35,999 nucleotides of DNA. It comes from Stenocarpella maydis. Its lineage: Eukaryota; Ascomycota; Sordariomycetes; Diaporthales; Diaporthaceae. Below, one piece after another: positions 19,704 through 30,635 of this stretch. The DNA lies in assembly GCA_002270565.1 (NCBI GenBank), contig NQMI01000042.1:296487-332485 (forward strand). Direction: 5' to 3'. The position numbers and the translations under genes are program-made. The notes beneath the pieces are model-generated. The model was not told where the DNA came from, searched no databases, and saw nothing but the letters and a program-made list of their open reading frames with translations. Position 1 is the stretch's first letter. Each line of letters opens with the position of its first letter.

Positions 19704-22096
19704 ATGGTGAGGGCTGAATTATCTGAGATATTCAAAGAGGCGTGGTGATGCTAATCTGATGGTAGGTTGTCGTGCCCATTTTTGAGGGAAATCTTCTGGA
19801 TCTCAGCGACGCCCCTCCGCCTTATACGCAGGATGAGCCGCATGCTGCGAACACCTCTCTAACGGCCGGTGCTACCGTGAAAATCCAACCACTTCCAGAT
19901 AAGGATGGTGTAATTCTCTCAGTCGAGACGCCAAAAGTCCCGGAAAATGAGAGGCTCTCTCATGTTCCGTGCGACATCGCCCTGGTGATTGACGTGTCGG
20001 GCAGCATGGCCGCCGATGCCCCGGCTCCTGGCGAGGATGAGAGGACAGGCCTCTCAGTCTTGGATCTGGTCAAACACGCTTGCAGCACCATCATTTCAAC
20101 GATGACGAAGGAGGATCGACTGGCAATCGTGACATTTTCCAGCGCTTCTCACGTCCTGCAACCCCTGACCGAGATGACCGACGCCAACAAGGAGGCGGCC
20201 AAGGCAAAGGTGAAAGCCATGAGTACCGAGAGCTGTACGAACCTCTGGCACGGCTTGCGAGACGGGATCAAGCTTTTCAGGGAAGAGGCAAACAGCGGGC
20301 GCGTACCTGCTGTGATGGTTTTGACAGATGGCGTCCCCAACCACATGTGTCCCCCACAAGGATACGTGCCGGCACTCAAGGCGATGGGAGAGATAGTGCC
20401 GTCCGTCCATACCTTCGGATTTGGTTATACCCTCAGATCAGGGCTGCTGAAGTCCATCGCAGAGTTTGGAGGGGGTAACTACGCCTTCATCCCTGACGCC
20501 GGCATGATAGGCACAGTCTTCATCCACGCCGTGGCCAACCTGCAATCTACTTTTGCAAACAATGCCTCGCTACGACTGACATACCCAGCCATCGTTACGA
20601 TACAGCAGACAGTTGGAGACGCTGTGGGTCAAGAGAAGCCGGTTCAAGCGCCTGGTGGAAACACTGGGTTCAGCATACCACTGGGAAATCTCCAATACGG
20701 CCAGTCTCGGGACATTTACTTGCGGTGGAAGAGCAGCTCTACGGACAAGGACGTCGAGCTGTCTTTGCTTAACGTGGCCCTCCAATACAACAAGATGACA
20801 GAAGCACAACATGTCAGCCATGCCAGCCGGGACCTCAGAGACCTTTCCTTCACAACGCTCTCCGACGCCGAGATAGCATTCCATGTTTCACGATCCCATA
20901 TTTGCGCCTTCCTCGCCGAGCTCTTCCCCATTGATCCCCTTGGAGAACACCGCCTCGCCCCAGAGCTCCAACGGCCGGCCAGGGCCGAAAGCCCACCAGG
21001 CCTCGCCGATGCTCAGCAGCAGCTCCGCGAGCTCACCGCCTCGCTCCCAGCCGCCCACTTCCCCAGCGACGCGCGGTGCGCAGCCCTGATGCAGGACCTG
21101 GAGGGCCCCGAGCCCCTCGGCCAGATGTCCCTCGCGCTCTCGAGGGGCAAGTACCTAAGCCGCTGGGGCCAGCACTACCTGCCGAGCCTCCACGGCGCGC
21201 ACGCCAGGCAGGTCTGCAACAGCTTCAAGGACCCGGGCCCCCTGCAGTACGGGACCGGGTCGCCGCTCTTCGCGCGGTGCCGCGACGCGCTGAGCTCCGC
21301 CTTCGACGACCTCCCGGCCCCAGAGCCGAGCAGCGTGCCCCCCGCCGGTGCGAAGTACGGAGGCCACTACCTCGCCCGGGCGGGTGCTAAAGCCGGCGGG
21401 CCCACGTCCCGCGCGCGTGCGTCAATCCTGATGAGGTCGTACAACTCGTCGAGCGCGCCATGCTTCGCGGGCCGGACGATTGTGCTTCTGGCCAACGGCA
21501 GGCGTGCTCGCATCTCATATCTTCGCCGAGGGGACCATGTAGCCACGCCCGCCGGGCCGCGCGAGGTCATCGCCGTGCTCGCGACCCCGGTGCGCAGGCA
21601 TCAAATGGTCCGTCTTGGTGGCGTCCTCGTCACGCCCTGGCACCCCGTGGCGTTGCCTTTTGCTGGCCCCGCCACCGGCCACGAGGAGGATAGACGTGCC
21701 TGGGTATTCCCTGCTCAAGTCCAGCCGCGGAAAATGACGAGCTACACGGGTGCCATATACAGCGTTATGCTGAGCCAGGATAGGAATGTCGATGCACATG
21801 CTATCATTCTTCTTGGCGGGCCGGGCGAGGCATCGGCGTTTTGGGGTGTTACGCTGGGCCATGGGATGGTCGAGGCGAGGGGGGGCAATGATGTGAGGGC
21901 ACACAGCTTCTTTGGGAGCCACGAAAAGGTTTTGAGAGGTTTTGAGGCCTTGGGAATGAGACGTGATGGGCTGGTTATTAGTGGCGGCGTGGAGAGAAGC
22001 GAGAGCACCGGGCTTGTGACCAGGTTCAAGAGATATCGGCCTGGGAACCCAGATGTGGTGAGACTGAAGTCTTCGACTCGTCGATCTTTGGCCTAG
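19704..22096 (+). CDS. VWA-Vint/Hint domain protein (about 777 aa)
   Basis: The main exon is open from 19766 to the stop at 22094-22096, but an in-frame TAG at 19763 and a lack of ATG before the VWA domain show that the 5' end must be spliced. The best model is a first exon consisting of just ATG (19704-19706), then a 59-nt intron (19707-19765) with donor GTGAGG, branch TGCTAATC and acceptor GGTAG, in phase. The VWA domain (about 65-255) has the metal-site motif DVSGS (77-81) and an LTDG strand. A linker of about 200 residues is very GC-rich. The C-terminal Vint/Hint domain begins at Cys567 (PCFAGRT) and contains RRGDHV, TPWHP, a YTGAIYSV strand and RAHSFFG. In this family Hint may self-cleave or may only be structural; no biochemical role is firmly known. 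A U-box, present in some relatives, is absent. Confidence 0.9.
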
Positions 22097-22790
22097 CGCC
22101 CGTGTTCGGATTTGCTAGGCACCTACCGAGGTAGCCAGGTAGGTAGAAAGGCGTGCAGAGCAGTGGTAGACTATTTGTGCTAGCTGGAGCAATGATTAAT
22201 ACACCTGCGTGCAGAATGCGCACGAGCATTAAGACGAATACTAACTTGCGTGCCAGGGAGATGCAATGATTTTCTGCACCCTAACGACCAAACCTCCTAG
22301 ATTTAACAACAGGCACTAATGTAGAAGATCTAAGGATCATTATAAAAAGAGTATGCTAATTATATAATTAAGTAGTTTTATTCTCTATCTATTAATACAT
22401 TAACTCTCTATTTTTCTTATTTATTTTATTTAAAAGACAGTAATAATTACTTCATATAATTATAAATAGTGAAAACCTTTACTGCTTATAATTAAACAAA
22501 TTTTATATTCTTTAAATATCGTATTTATTTATTAAACTTTTTAAGTTTCTTATTAACGTACTTCTAAAAGAATTCTGAACTATAGTTTGGGAAGTACGAG
22601 GAACAAGAGGATGGATCCTTAGTATTCAGTTGGCCGGAGCCTACTAATGACGCCCAACGGCGGCTTGGTGGCAAGATCATGGAGTGCTTAAAGGGAGGCA
22701 GAATGTTGCCGGCGCCAGCCATCAGGAGCAGTGACCGTCCGGAGGCGAAGAGGACTGAACAAGATTAGACGTTTGGGTCTATATGTGGCG
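22097..22790. other. AT-rich island and intergenic sequence
   Basis: No gene. From about 22300 to 22570 the sequence is extremely AT-rich with many TTATTTA and AATTATA runs, standing out from GC-rich flanks. This fits an old repeat degraded by repeat-induced point mutation, or a DNA-unwinding or matrix-attachment type segment. No inverted or direct terminal repeat could be recognised. Confidence 0.6.
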
Positions 22791-23059
22791 ATGGTGGTTG
22801 TTGAGATTACTAGGCAGGGTTCGAAGAGCGATATTTTAAAGCGGCTTCAGGAGCTGGGAGTGCTTATGGGCCCCGGTCGGTCTGTTGAGCTGCATTCAGT
22901 TGAGGAATGGGTCAGAAAGCACAACCAGAGAAACCCGCAATATAGCGGTACCACATCTACAGGTGAGCCAGAGAGTTAGTGAGCAGGAAGAACTTCAACC
23001 CATTCCTGTTTAAATGTTTCACCCTTGCAGGACCGCCCTTGAAGCTTTACGACTTATGA
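22791..23059 (+). CDS. Possible small two-exon gene (66 aa), unknown
   Basis: ATG at 22791 begins MVVVEITRQGS and a helical, charged segment (SDILKRLQELGV, then VEEWVRKHNQRN) with a coding-like composition. A proposed intron at 22963-23030 (68 nt, donor GTGAGC, acceptor CTTGCAG) joins in phase to a short second exon ending in TGA at 23057-23059. The frame is open upstream of the ATG, back to a GTG at 22731, so an additional 5' exon is possible. I do not recognise the family. It could also be a remnant of a larger gene lost into the adjacent AT-rich island. Confidence 0.3.
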
Positions 23060-23693
23060 TTACTGCCACTCAAACGGGACACCGCCTGCTTCAGTACCTG
23101 GGTAAGTAATGGTCCCCGGCAGTGTTGCACATGATTATTCACAGGCGCTCATCATACCTAGTGGCAGTGTTCGTGGAGGACTAGGCTATACTAATAGACT
23201 TCAGGAACTATGATGCAATCATCGTAAAAAAAAACCACCAACTAATCTCTACTTTTAACGCCCAAGACACTATAGCCACACGAAAGCCCAAGTCTTACTC
23301 TCGCCGCGACACTTTGGCAGATAACTATTGTAGTTTTGCGTGGTTGTTTGAATGATAAATACCTTCCTCATGCTCAAGTACAAGTAGAGCCATTGAATAT
23401 GTGGCCTGCTCAGTGCTCCTACGTCTTGCCCAAAACTAAGCACACGCAATCTTTGAGACACTCAGATCGATCAATGCAGATCATTGCTCCTCCCAGCAGA
23501 CATCATCCTCGGCTCAAGAACCAGTAATCGCACAATGTGGGCGAGGTAAGTTTGCCTTGGCTTTGAGCGGGATCGATGAAGCCATCTGCCGCGCACCCTC
23601 TCTGGATACTTGCTTAGATATAAGAATGATACCGCACTTGTCAGATTTCTAGGGAATGGTTAGTTTTGACGCTTTTTCTTGATTCATAGGTCG
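23060..23693. other. Intergenic, no gene seen
   Basis: About 630 bp downstream of the DJ-1/PfpI stop codon. Contains an A9 run near 23226 and nothing else that I can support. Confidence 0.6.
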
Positions 23694-24576
23694 TTATGGG
23701 CCGGTAACATTCAGGGCCGCCCCGAATGGGTCGTTGCTGGAGTTTGTGTTGGGAATGTACTCCATCACCGTAGCGATGCGATGCGACTGCTCATAGCCGA
23801 AGAACTCGGTCATAAAGGCAAAGGTCAAATCCAACCCAGCAGTGACCTAGAACGATAATGTCAGCTGCAGTAAGTCTATAGAATGTGGGACTTGGCATGT
23901 GTCCACTTACTCCTGCCGATGTCCAAATGTTCCCATCCACAACCCATCGAGCCTGGCGGACCCACTTCACATTCGTGCCCCACGCGGTAACAGTAGACCA
24001 GGCCGACTTGTTCGTGGTCGCACGCCTACCATCCAGCACCCCGGACCTGGCAGCAAGGCCTGCGCCGGTGCAGACGGTGATGAGGTACTCGAGGCTCGGG
24101 TAGCGGTCGGCGATGAAGTCGGTGATGCTCTTCACGTTGGCGTCGGGGGCACGTACGCCGCCGCCGCCTGGCACGAGGAGGACGTCCAGCTCCGGCGCAT
24201 CGGCAAACGTGTGGGTTGGGAGAATCACCGGCCAGAAGCTTGAGTTCTTTGTGTTCATGGCGGCGGAGGCGGGCTGGGATGTGACCGGATCCATGGTCTC
24301 TGCGATGAGGTAGAGGTTCATCTGGCGCGAGTAGGATAGTAGCTGCAGGGCGTCGATGGGTCCGAAGATGTCTTGGCCGTCAAAAGCACGGAAAAGAACG
24401 ACGCCCCAATTCTTGAGCTGTGGCTTGTCCTCTGCATGGCCTTGGTGTTAGTACAATCCTCTACTGACGTTGGATTGCGACATACCGTCCCGGAGTCCCA
24501 CAGACGTGGTGATTGCCATGTCGGCCAGAGCTATCAGGCTCGTGATGGCGGCCGTAAATGTGCTTTGAAGCAGCAT
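23694..24576 (-). CDS. DJ-1/PfpI family protein, three exons (254 aa)
   Basis: Exons on the minus strand are 24576-24486, 24431-23911 and 23846-23694. Intron 1 (54 nt) has donor GTATGT, branch ACTAACA and acceptor GCAG. Intron 2 (64 nt) has donor GTAAGT, branch CTGAC and acceptor TAG. The joined frame is open throughout and ends with TAA. The fold is clear: NWGVVLFRAFDGQDIFGPIDAL near the N-terminus after a 38-residue leader, LDVLLVPGGGG in the middle, the nucleophile elbow TVCTGAGLAARSG with its Cys, then ATTNK and, across intron 2, SAGVTAGLDL. Related fungal proteins are annotated as isonitrile hydratase-like or class I amidotransferase-like; substrate unknown. The first 25 residues are hydrophobic and could be a signal peptide. 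Met20 would give a cytosolic form. Confidence 0.92.
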
Positions 24577-26826
24577 TTCGAAATTGGAACGAACAGCTGA
24601 TACAGGTACCTCAGAGAGGGACTGAAGACACAGATTTCAAGAAATCACAGTCTTGCTTGGTCCCTGAATACAAGCAAATCCAAGACCAAGTACACACATC
24701 CAGGCCTTGACATTTTTTATCACCGCGGCCATGAGACTTATACATGGGCCGAAGCCATTCTATCAAGTTGAGCACGAGATTCGGGACACCGACATTGTAA
24801 CTTGAAGGTGCCTTCGAAAAGCACTGCCGGCCCCATTTTCCGGAATCCTTCTGGCTGACACTACTGACAATTGGATGCACACAGGCTTGGCTAGGAGATC
24901 TGCCTCCACCCCCAGGCGCTTTGGTTGCGCGGATTATGAGCAAGTTTCCTGCAAGGATGACATTCCCGGCGAGTGAGCAACATCATTGATTAAATCTCGC
25001 ATTCATCACGGAACCAACCTTTTCACCTTCCAAAACAAGGCTCTATGGCGCCAAACCTCTCCGCGCTACCCGAGACTCGCATGCACTGGATCGGCTGGAC
25101 CATGAAAGTGATATACGCCCTGCCTCCATGGATGGGTACGACCTTGGGCGTGAAATTAGGGTCAGCAATCCCGAGCGCTGTCGTTGAGTGACCGAAAAGG
25201 CGAAGCGAAGGAGCCCAAATGAGACAGGCAAACTTAGTGTAGTCTGGGCCCACTTTCAGAGTGGACTTTTGAAGTTTTTCCACAGCCATGCTTTGAAATT
25301 CTTTTTCAAAACGACGAGTGGATAGACGCAACTCTGGTTTCGGAGTATGAAAGAGCACCGCCGAGACTCTGAACTTTTTCTGTGATATCCTCGAGTTAAA
25401 AGACTTGGGTTGGATTGTAGAGCAATATATTCCCTTCGTAAATTTACTCACCAATTCTCGATCAAGTAATAGACGTGTCTCTTATTTGCTAACCCGTTTT
25501 CAATGCAAGGGTTGCTAAGCACCGCCAAAGCGGCTCGAAGATAGGGCTTGAAGAATTCTGGCAGAGGTAGGAAGTAGCAGCGAGGCAATGACAGTGGCAT
25601 AGATCTGGAGGGAGTTCGCCGCCCAATACTAAGACTTGAAAATTTTATAATGGAGACCATTGGTGAGATTTCAGTTCCTGTTTAGCAAAGCCATAAAGTG
25701 ATACATTATAATCAGGAAACAAAGTGACAAGTTAATCAACCAGTCTGTTCGGATTTCGTTTTTTTTAAAACAAAATATTAAGCAGTGATAGGCCCGAATA
25801 TTTGCCAAGGAAGACTAGCCAAATCGGGAATATGTTGTGACTGATCCTTAGGCAGCATATAACGCTGGTAGCTACCAGCTATAGTTAGCCAGAAGAATAC
25901 TAGGTATAAGGCGGAGAAAGCCCTAATATGTATGAAGGGGTCCGGAAGGGCTGCTACGGTACACATGACTGCCTGATCACTATCTAGCAGATGGGAAAGG
26001 TACCGCTTAGGGCCTGTAAGGCTACGCGGCAGTCATGGCCAATCACGAAAGCGGGCATCGCAGACCGCATCACAGGTACCTACCTGTAGGTAGTATTACA
26101 CCAGGGCAAGGTTACGACGAGCGATTGGAGACACATATGCTCCATCTCGTTTTTAAGCTTGTCTCGCCAGCGCCGCAGTTGTGTCGACGACAGCTTGAGA
26201 GGCCCCTTGAAATGACTTCTGGCTGGAGCTAAGAAGGCATGAACTTGGTTGGTACAGGGTGTGGTGTGTCCGTCAGTGCGTCGAGTTTCGTTTCCCAAGA
26301 CGCCGGGATACATGCCCATGTGCCCATGCGCATATTGCAAGACGATGACAGCACATCGGCCGGTGCAGACCAGCATGCGATGGAAGCTTATCAAACTCGT
26401 CTTGCAGATTTGACAACGCGTTGCGATCAGTTCGCAACGCATGGAGATAGTTAACTAGGGATTATTTGATCTCCAATGTTCAGACCCAGTGCCAGCAGAG
26501 ACTAATAAGCCGATCACACCACCGTTGCGGAGGACCCCGATTGGATTGGGTTTAAGCATGAAACAATTGGAAACTTGAGACGAAGACTACCCACCCTTAC
26601 TGTCTTCTCGGATACTCCCACATGACACGCCCGCGATAGACTCATATGCCCCTTGCACTTCTCATGGTATATTGTCGACAGCATGCTCGTCTTGAGTTCT
26701 TTCAAGCTGTCACTACCCAGCTCTCGTTCTCTGGTCATCGCGGGCAGGGCTCGCACAAGCTGAAGGCAAGCACCATTCTCTTTGCTGATATGATCTGAGA
26801 CCAATTACTTGTATCATCCATCTATA
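24577..26826. other. Intergenic, no confident gene
   Basis: About 2.25 kb upstream of both the DJ-1/PfpI gene and the beta-propeller gene, so it should contain both promoters. Minus-strand open segments at 25023-25660 look slightly coding-like and are separated by a good intron (25383-25454), but the phases do not join. A CTACCTGTAGGTAG inverted motif lies at 26080-26093. Confidence 0.55.
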
Positions 26827-28032
26827 ATGTCAAATAATCCAAGCACACACATGCCCCGGCGGCTGGTCCTCTGGGGCCTAATCACTGCCCTCACCCTTTC
26901 GGCATCCGCGCAGGGCGCCGTAGGACCCATCCCCTCCTGCCTCAGCCAGAACGACCCGAATCTTCCCCTCCAATCCCGCACAATCTTCCAGTTCGGCCCC
27001 GGGAACGACGCAACATTCCTCGAGAACATCGCCGCCCGCTCCAACGGGGACCTACTCGTCACCATGGCCTCCCCGCAGGCCAACGTGTTCGCCATCCAGA
27101 ACCCAATGACCTCGTGCCCGACGATGGTGCCGGTGTTCCAGGCCCCGGGGAGCAACGGGACGCACGGCATCACGGAGATCGCCGACAGGCCGGACGTGTT
27201 CGCCATCGTGGCCGGCAACATCAGCCTCAGCGGCAACCCAGCCAACGGCGTCATGGGCAGCAACTCCCTGTGGGAGCTAGACCTGCGCGCGAGCGGGTCC
27301 GCCGAGGGGCCGGGCCCCAAGGCCGGCGTCAGCCCGGACGGGCGGTGCCCGCCGGCGCGGCCCCTCGAGGCGAGCGCGCGCAAGATCGCCGACCTGCCCA
27401 TGGCGCCGCGGCTCAATGGCGCGGCCGCCGTGCCGGGGACGTCAGCGGTGCTGGTGGGCGACAGCCAGCTCGGGGTCGCGTTCCGCGTGGACACGGTCTC
27501 GGGCGCCGCGGCCACGGCGCTCGACCTCCCCGAGATGAAGCCCGTGCCCGGGGCCGGCAGCGCCGACGACGCGCTGGGGCTCAACGGGATGAAGATCCGC
27601 GGCGGGGCGCTCTACTTCACCACGGCGGCGTCGCGCACCCTCTACCGCGTCGCCATCATGCCCGACGGCAGCGGGCCGGCGCCCGGCGCGGCCGTCGAGA
27701 CCATCGCCGCCGTGCCGGCCGCGAGCTGGATGGACGACATCGACGTGCGTGACGACGGCAGCCTGTACGTCACCACCAACACGGGAAACACGCTTCTGGT
27801 GCTGCAGCCCTCGGCGGCGGCGAACGGCACGGCGGCGGGCGCCGCGAGGGCGCACTTCAACGCACCGGTCGTGGCGCTTGGTGCTGCTGATGCTCTTACG
27901 GTGGCTGGCGCAGCTTCTGTTGGATTTGGGCGCGGGGATGTCAGCAGGAACACGGCTTTTGTTGTTACCGGGTCAGGAAAGGAGCCGGCGAAGGTGGTGG
28001 CTGTCAACACTGCTGCGTGTCGGACACAGTAG
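26827..28032 (+). CDS. Secreted beta-propeller protein, SMP-30/gluconolactonase-like (401 aa)
   Basis: Intronless. The frame is open to a TTG upstream, but the first ATG is 26827. A second ATG at 26851 would give a cleaner signal peptide (Met-Pro-Arg-Arg, then a hydrophobic stretch ending Ser-Ala-Gln-Gly). The mature part shows repeated blade motifs: LENIAARSNGDLLVT (65-79), LNGAAAVPGTSAVLVGDS (196-213), GLNGMKIRGGALYFTT (251-266) and MDDIDVRDDGSLYVTTNTG (302-320). This is the pattern of six-bladed calcium-dependent phosphotriesterase or lactonase-like propellers common in fungal secretomes. The Asn and Asp residues at LNG and DD positions could bind metal. Three N-glycosylation sequons (about 110, 131, 333) and four Cys fit secretion. 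Substrate unknown. The coding region is much more GC-rich than its flanks. It converges on the CHY gene. Confidence 0.9.
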   Translation: MSNNPSTHMPRRLVLWGLITALTLSASAQGAVGPIPSCLSQNDPNLPLQSRTIFQFGPGNDATFLENIAARSNGDLLVTMASPQANVFAIQNPMTSCPTMVPVFQAPGSNGTHGITEIADRPDVFAIVAGNISLSGNPANGVMGSNSLWELDLRASGSAEGPGPKAGVSPDGRCPPARPLEASARKIADLPMAPRLNGAAAVPGTSAVLVGDSQLGVAFRVDTVSGAAATALDLPEMKPVPGAGSADDALGLNGMKIRGGALYFTTAASRTLYRVAIMPDGSGPAPGAAVETIAAVPAASWMDDIDVRDDGSLYVTTNTGNTLLVLQPSAAANGTAAGAARAHFNAPVVALGAADALTVAGAASVGFGRGDVSRNTAFVVTGSGKEPAKVVAVNTAACRTQ

Positions 28033-28565
28033 GGAAACCTGTTGATCTTTCTCTTAGTTGTTTACATATAGGCTCTTATGAAAGACAGCCAAGGGGATGT
28101 AATGAGCAGTATATGGAGATTATAATTAAATGAGACTTGAGTTGGAAAAGAGGGGGGGGAGGGGCGATGGCCGAAGCCATCATAAAGGAAAGTGAGGCCG
28201 AAGCCTGAATGTATACACTAGACCATAACTTGTTGTTATTATAATATCAACCCTGGCAGAGAAGTAATTAATGCGGACCACTTCCCAAGCTGCCACACCG
28301 CCAATCCTCGTGTGGTGCGCTCGGGTTGTGTGCAGCACTTGGAAGAACACTAATTGAGGCCCGCATACTTGGGCCCTGACGGAATAGTGTCGCTGGTTAA
28401 TGTTCTGCTGTGCTTCATTTATGGCAAGCCTGTCTCAAAAATGTCCAAGTAGCTATGTGCATTCGTGCAACACCTGCCAATGATGTGCGTCGGTCATATA
28501 TGGCTTCTGGTTGAGACCTCCAGCTGCAGAAGGACCAAGATCTTGACCATCATCCAAAAGGAGCC
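28033..28565. other. Convergent 3' intergenic region
   Basis: The 533 bp between the stop codons of two convergent genes should hold both 3' untranslated regions. A purine-rich run (AGAGGGGGGGGAGGGG) lies near 28149. No extra gene seen. Confidence 0.6.
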
Positions 28566-30635
28566 TCAATCCTTCTTGGCATGAGGCCGCTTCTTCTTCC
28601 GCGGGTCCTTCCGGCTCATGAGAATCCTTTCCCTCGTCCCCTTGCCGCCCTCCCAGAACCCCGTGCGCAGCTTGGAGACCAGGTTCCTGCCGCAAAAGGC
28701 GCAGCTGCCGGGGGTGTAGTTCTGCTCCCGCGAGCAGTAGCCGCAGATCATCCTGTTTGCCCACTCGTTCGGGTGGTCCTCGGCGTCGTCGTGGCACTTG
28801 TCGCACGGGTGAACCTTCTGGCAGCAGCTGAACCGGAACCACCGGTAGCTCTTCCTGTAGTGCTTGCAGACGCCCCTGTCGGGCAACGGGTCGCCGGCGT
28901 GGAGGCCGAGCCTCTCGTCGCGGCGGCGCGGGCCCGACGTTGGCGGCAGGGCGCTGGAGCCGGCCGAGTACACGAGGAACTTGACCTCTGGGATCTTGAA
29001 GGTGAAGCGTGCGTGGCACTCTCGGCAGACGTTGGTTGTGGCGTCGCCGCGGACTGCAACCAGTCCTTGGGCCGTTGGCGTTGAGCACTTAGCACAAGTG
29101 GGCACGAAGGTGGATGGAAGCATGTCTGAGACGGTGCAACCCGTGGTGTCGATGAATCCGGCCCTTGTCGAGCAGGCGTGTACGAGCTCGGGCCGGAAGG
29201 TCAGCGAGAACGACGTGCCGCATTTCCGGCAGGATTCCGAGTCTCTCGGAGTGTTTGGCTTCAGCCCGCCGATTTCGTTGATGGCCTTGCAGCGCTGGCA
29301 CTTGACGCTGAGGGCGAGTATGGATACTTGGAACAGCTCAATGCCAAGAAGCTCGACGGATGGGAACGATATCGACGTTCCTCGCTCAATCGTCTGGGTC
29401 GGGAGGGAGGAATCACCGGGCTGGCTGGCCACGGCCACGCCGCCATCCTCATCTGAGCTCGTGGACTCGTACGAGTCTTCATCACTTCCCCTCGCTTCGC
29501 CCTGGTAGTCCCACTCCGGTGGTCGAGGAATCATCTGGATATTTCCCTTGCTTTGTACAACCGCCGGGGTCTTCGCAGCACCCTCCTCCGTAGGACCAGA
29601 GGTGATGACCTTCTCCGGACTTTGCGTGACTGGTGCAGTATTCTTCTTCCGTGACATAGACTGCCTGACCAGAACATGGAGGTTCTGTGCCAAGTAATTC
29701 ATGTGGCTCATGAGTGTCATTTCAGGCTTCTCCCTGGCCTTCTCTGTGAAAAGCTCCTCCACCCCCTCGGCATCCTCGGATTCGATATCGTTGAGCAGAA
29801 TGCGGAGTGGTTGCAGGGGATACAGGACTGGGACAATGAGCTGAAATGAGTTGACTCCGCGGAGGCCAACAGGCAGCTCGGATCTCCGTTTGGGCTCGAG
29901 TGGCAAGGTATAGACGATGCCGTCGCTCGATCTCTTGTAGTGGGCAAGACGTCCCATGCGGGTCTCGATCTGTCTGGTCTCTTGGGCCCTTCTCGCCTTG
30001 GCCTCAGCCTTTTGGTCCTTGGTGAACGTCTCCTCTGGAATACAAGTCGCGCGGATAACTTGGTTCTCTGCAGTATCTGGGCCAGGGGCAGCTGCCTTCT
30101 CCGGCAGTGAAGATTCTGCAGTTGAACCGGTGTTTTCCAAATGTCTTGTGTCCTTAAACATGGTCAACTTGACTGTATCGACTTGCTTTCGGGACAGGAA
30201 TTCCTCGAGATTTCTGTCGAGTGCATTGACCAAAGCCAGCAGGGTAGATCCGCTCCTCTCCTGCACCAGCTCATCCCATCCCTTCTCCACATTAATGGCG
30301 AACCCACGTGGGATGTCCTTGTTCAGGATGGCGAGCGTGGGAGGGGACGAGTCCTTGGGGTAGTTCCTGGGGACTCTGATTTGACATTTTAGGTGGTCCA
30401 ATTCAAAGGGAAAGTCTGGGTCTGAAGGCAGCAAGTCAAAGACAAGAGAAGTGGCGGCTCCATTTTCCAATGTCGACTCCTTGGGCGAGTAGCGCTTGTG
30501 CAGCTGTCTGATCTGATATGTTCTTGGGTCATCAGACTGCGCCTTTGGGACAGGCTTGGGAACGATGCGACCTGAGTCAGCTGCCCTGGTGGCTTGTCGG
30601 CTTGACGGCCCTTGGTGATTTGATGTGGAGATCAT
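28566..30635 (-). CDS. RWD-like and CHY zinc-finger protein (689 aa)
   Basis: Single exon starting MISTSNHQGP. Residues about 60-147 resemble an RWD/UBC-like fold (LVFDLLPSDPDFPFELDHL, then RVPRNYPKDSSPPTL), and 238-325 may be a second, divergent copy. An acidic Ser-rich linker lies at 383-410. Two CxxC pairs (446/449, 469/472) and two more (514/517, 537/540) look like zinc ribbons. The C-terminus is a CHY zinc finger: CKHY (590-593), CC (604-605), HPCDKCH (609-615), then H621, CGYC (631-634) and CAFC (645-648). A basic tail (KKKRPHAKK) follows. CHY domains occur in Pirh2-type ubiquitin ligases and in Hot13. This protein has no RING. A ubiquitin-linked or metal-handling role is possible but not shown. 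The domain set is conserved-looking and likely housekeeping. Confidence 0.93.
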   Translation of the reverse strand: MISTSNHQGPSSRQATRAADSGRIVPKPVPKAQSDDPRTYQIRQLHKRYSPKESTLENGAATSLVFDLLPSDPDFPFELDHLKCQIRVPRNYPKDSSPPTLAILNKDIPRGFAINVEKGWDELVQERSGSTLLALVNALDRNLEEFLSRKQVDTVKLTMFKDTRHLENTGSTAESSLPEKAAAPGPDTAENQVIRATCIPEETFTKDQKAEAKARRAQETRQIETRMGRLAHYKRSSDGIVYTLPLEPKRRSELPVGLRGVNSFQLIVPVLYPLQPLRILLNDIESEDAEGVEELFTEKAREKPEMTLMSHMNYLAQNLHVLVRQSMSRKKNTAPVTQSPEKVITSGPTEEGAAKTPAVVQSKGNIQMIPRPPEWDYQGEARGSDEDSYESTSSDEDGGVAVASQPGDSSLPTQTIERGTSISFPSVELLGIELFQVSILALSVKCQRCKAINEIGGLKPNTPRDSESCRKCGTSFSLTFRPELVHACSTRAGFIDTTGCTVSDMLPSTFVPTCAKCSTPTAQGLVAVRGDATTNVCRECHARFTFKIPEVKFLVYSAGSSALPPTSGPRRRDERLGLHAGDPLPDRGVCKHYRKSYRWFRFSCCQKVHPCDKCHDDAEDHPNEWANRMICGYCSREQNYTPGSCAFCGRNLVSKLRTGFWEGGKGTRERILMSRKDPRKKKRPHAKKD

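Noticed and set aside
25023..25660. Possible two-exon minus-strand gene with a good-looking 72-nt intron (donor GTGAGT, acceptor CACAG)
   Set aside because: The open frames on the two sides are in different phases and the join creates a stop; no family motif is visible. It could be a relic.
27114..27855. Arg-rich long frames on both strands within the propeller gene
   Set aside because: Shadows of a GC-rich coding sequence; the propeller frame alone has a signal peptide and blade motifs.
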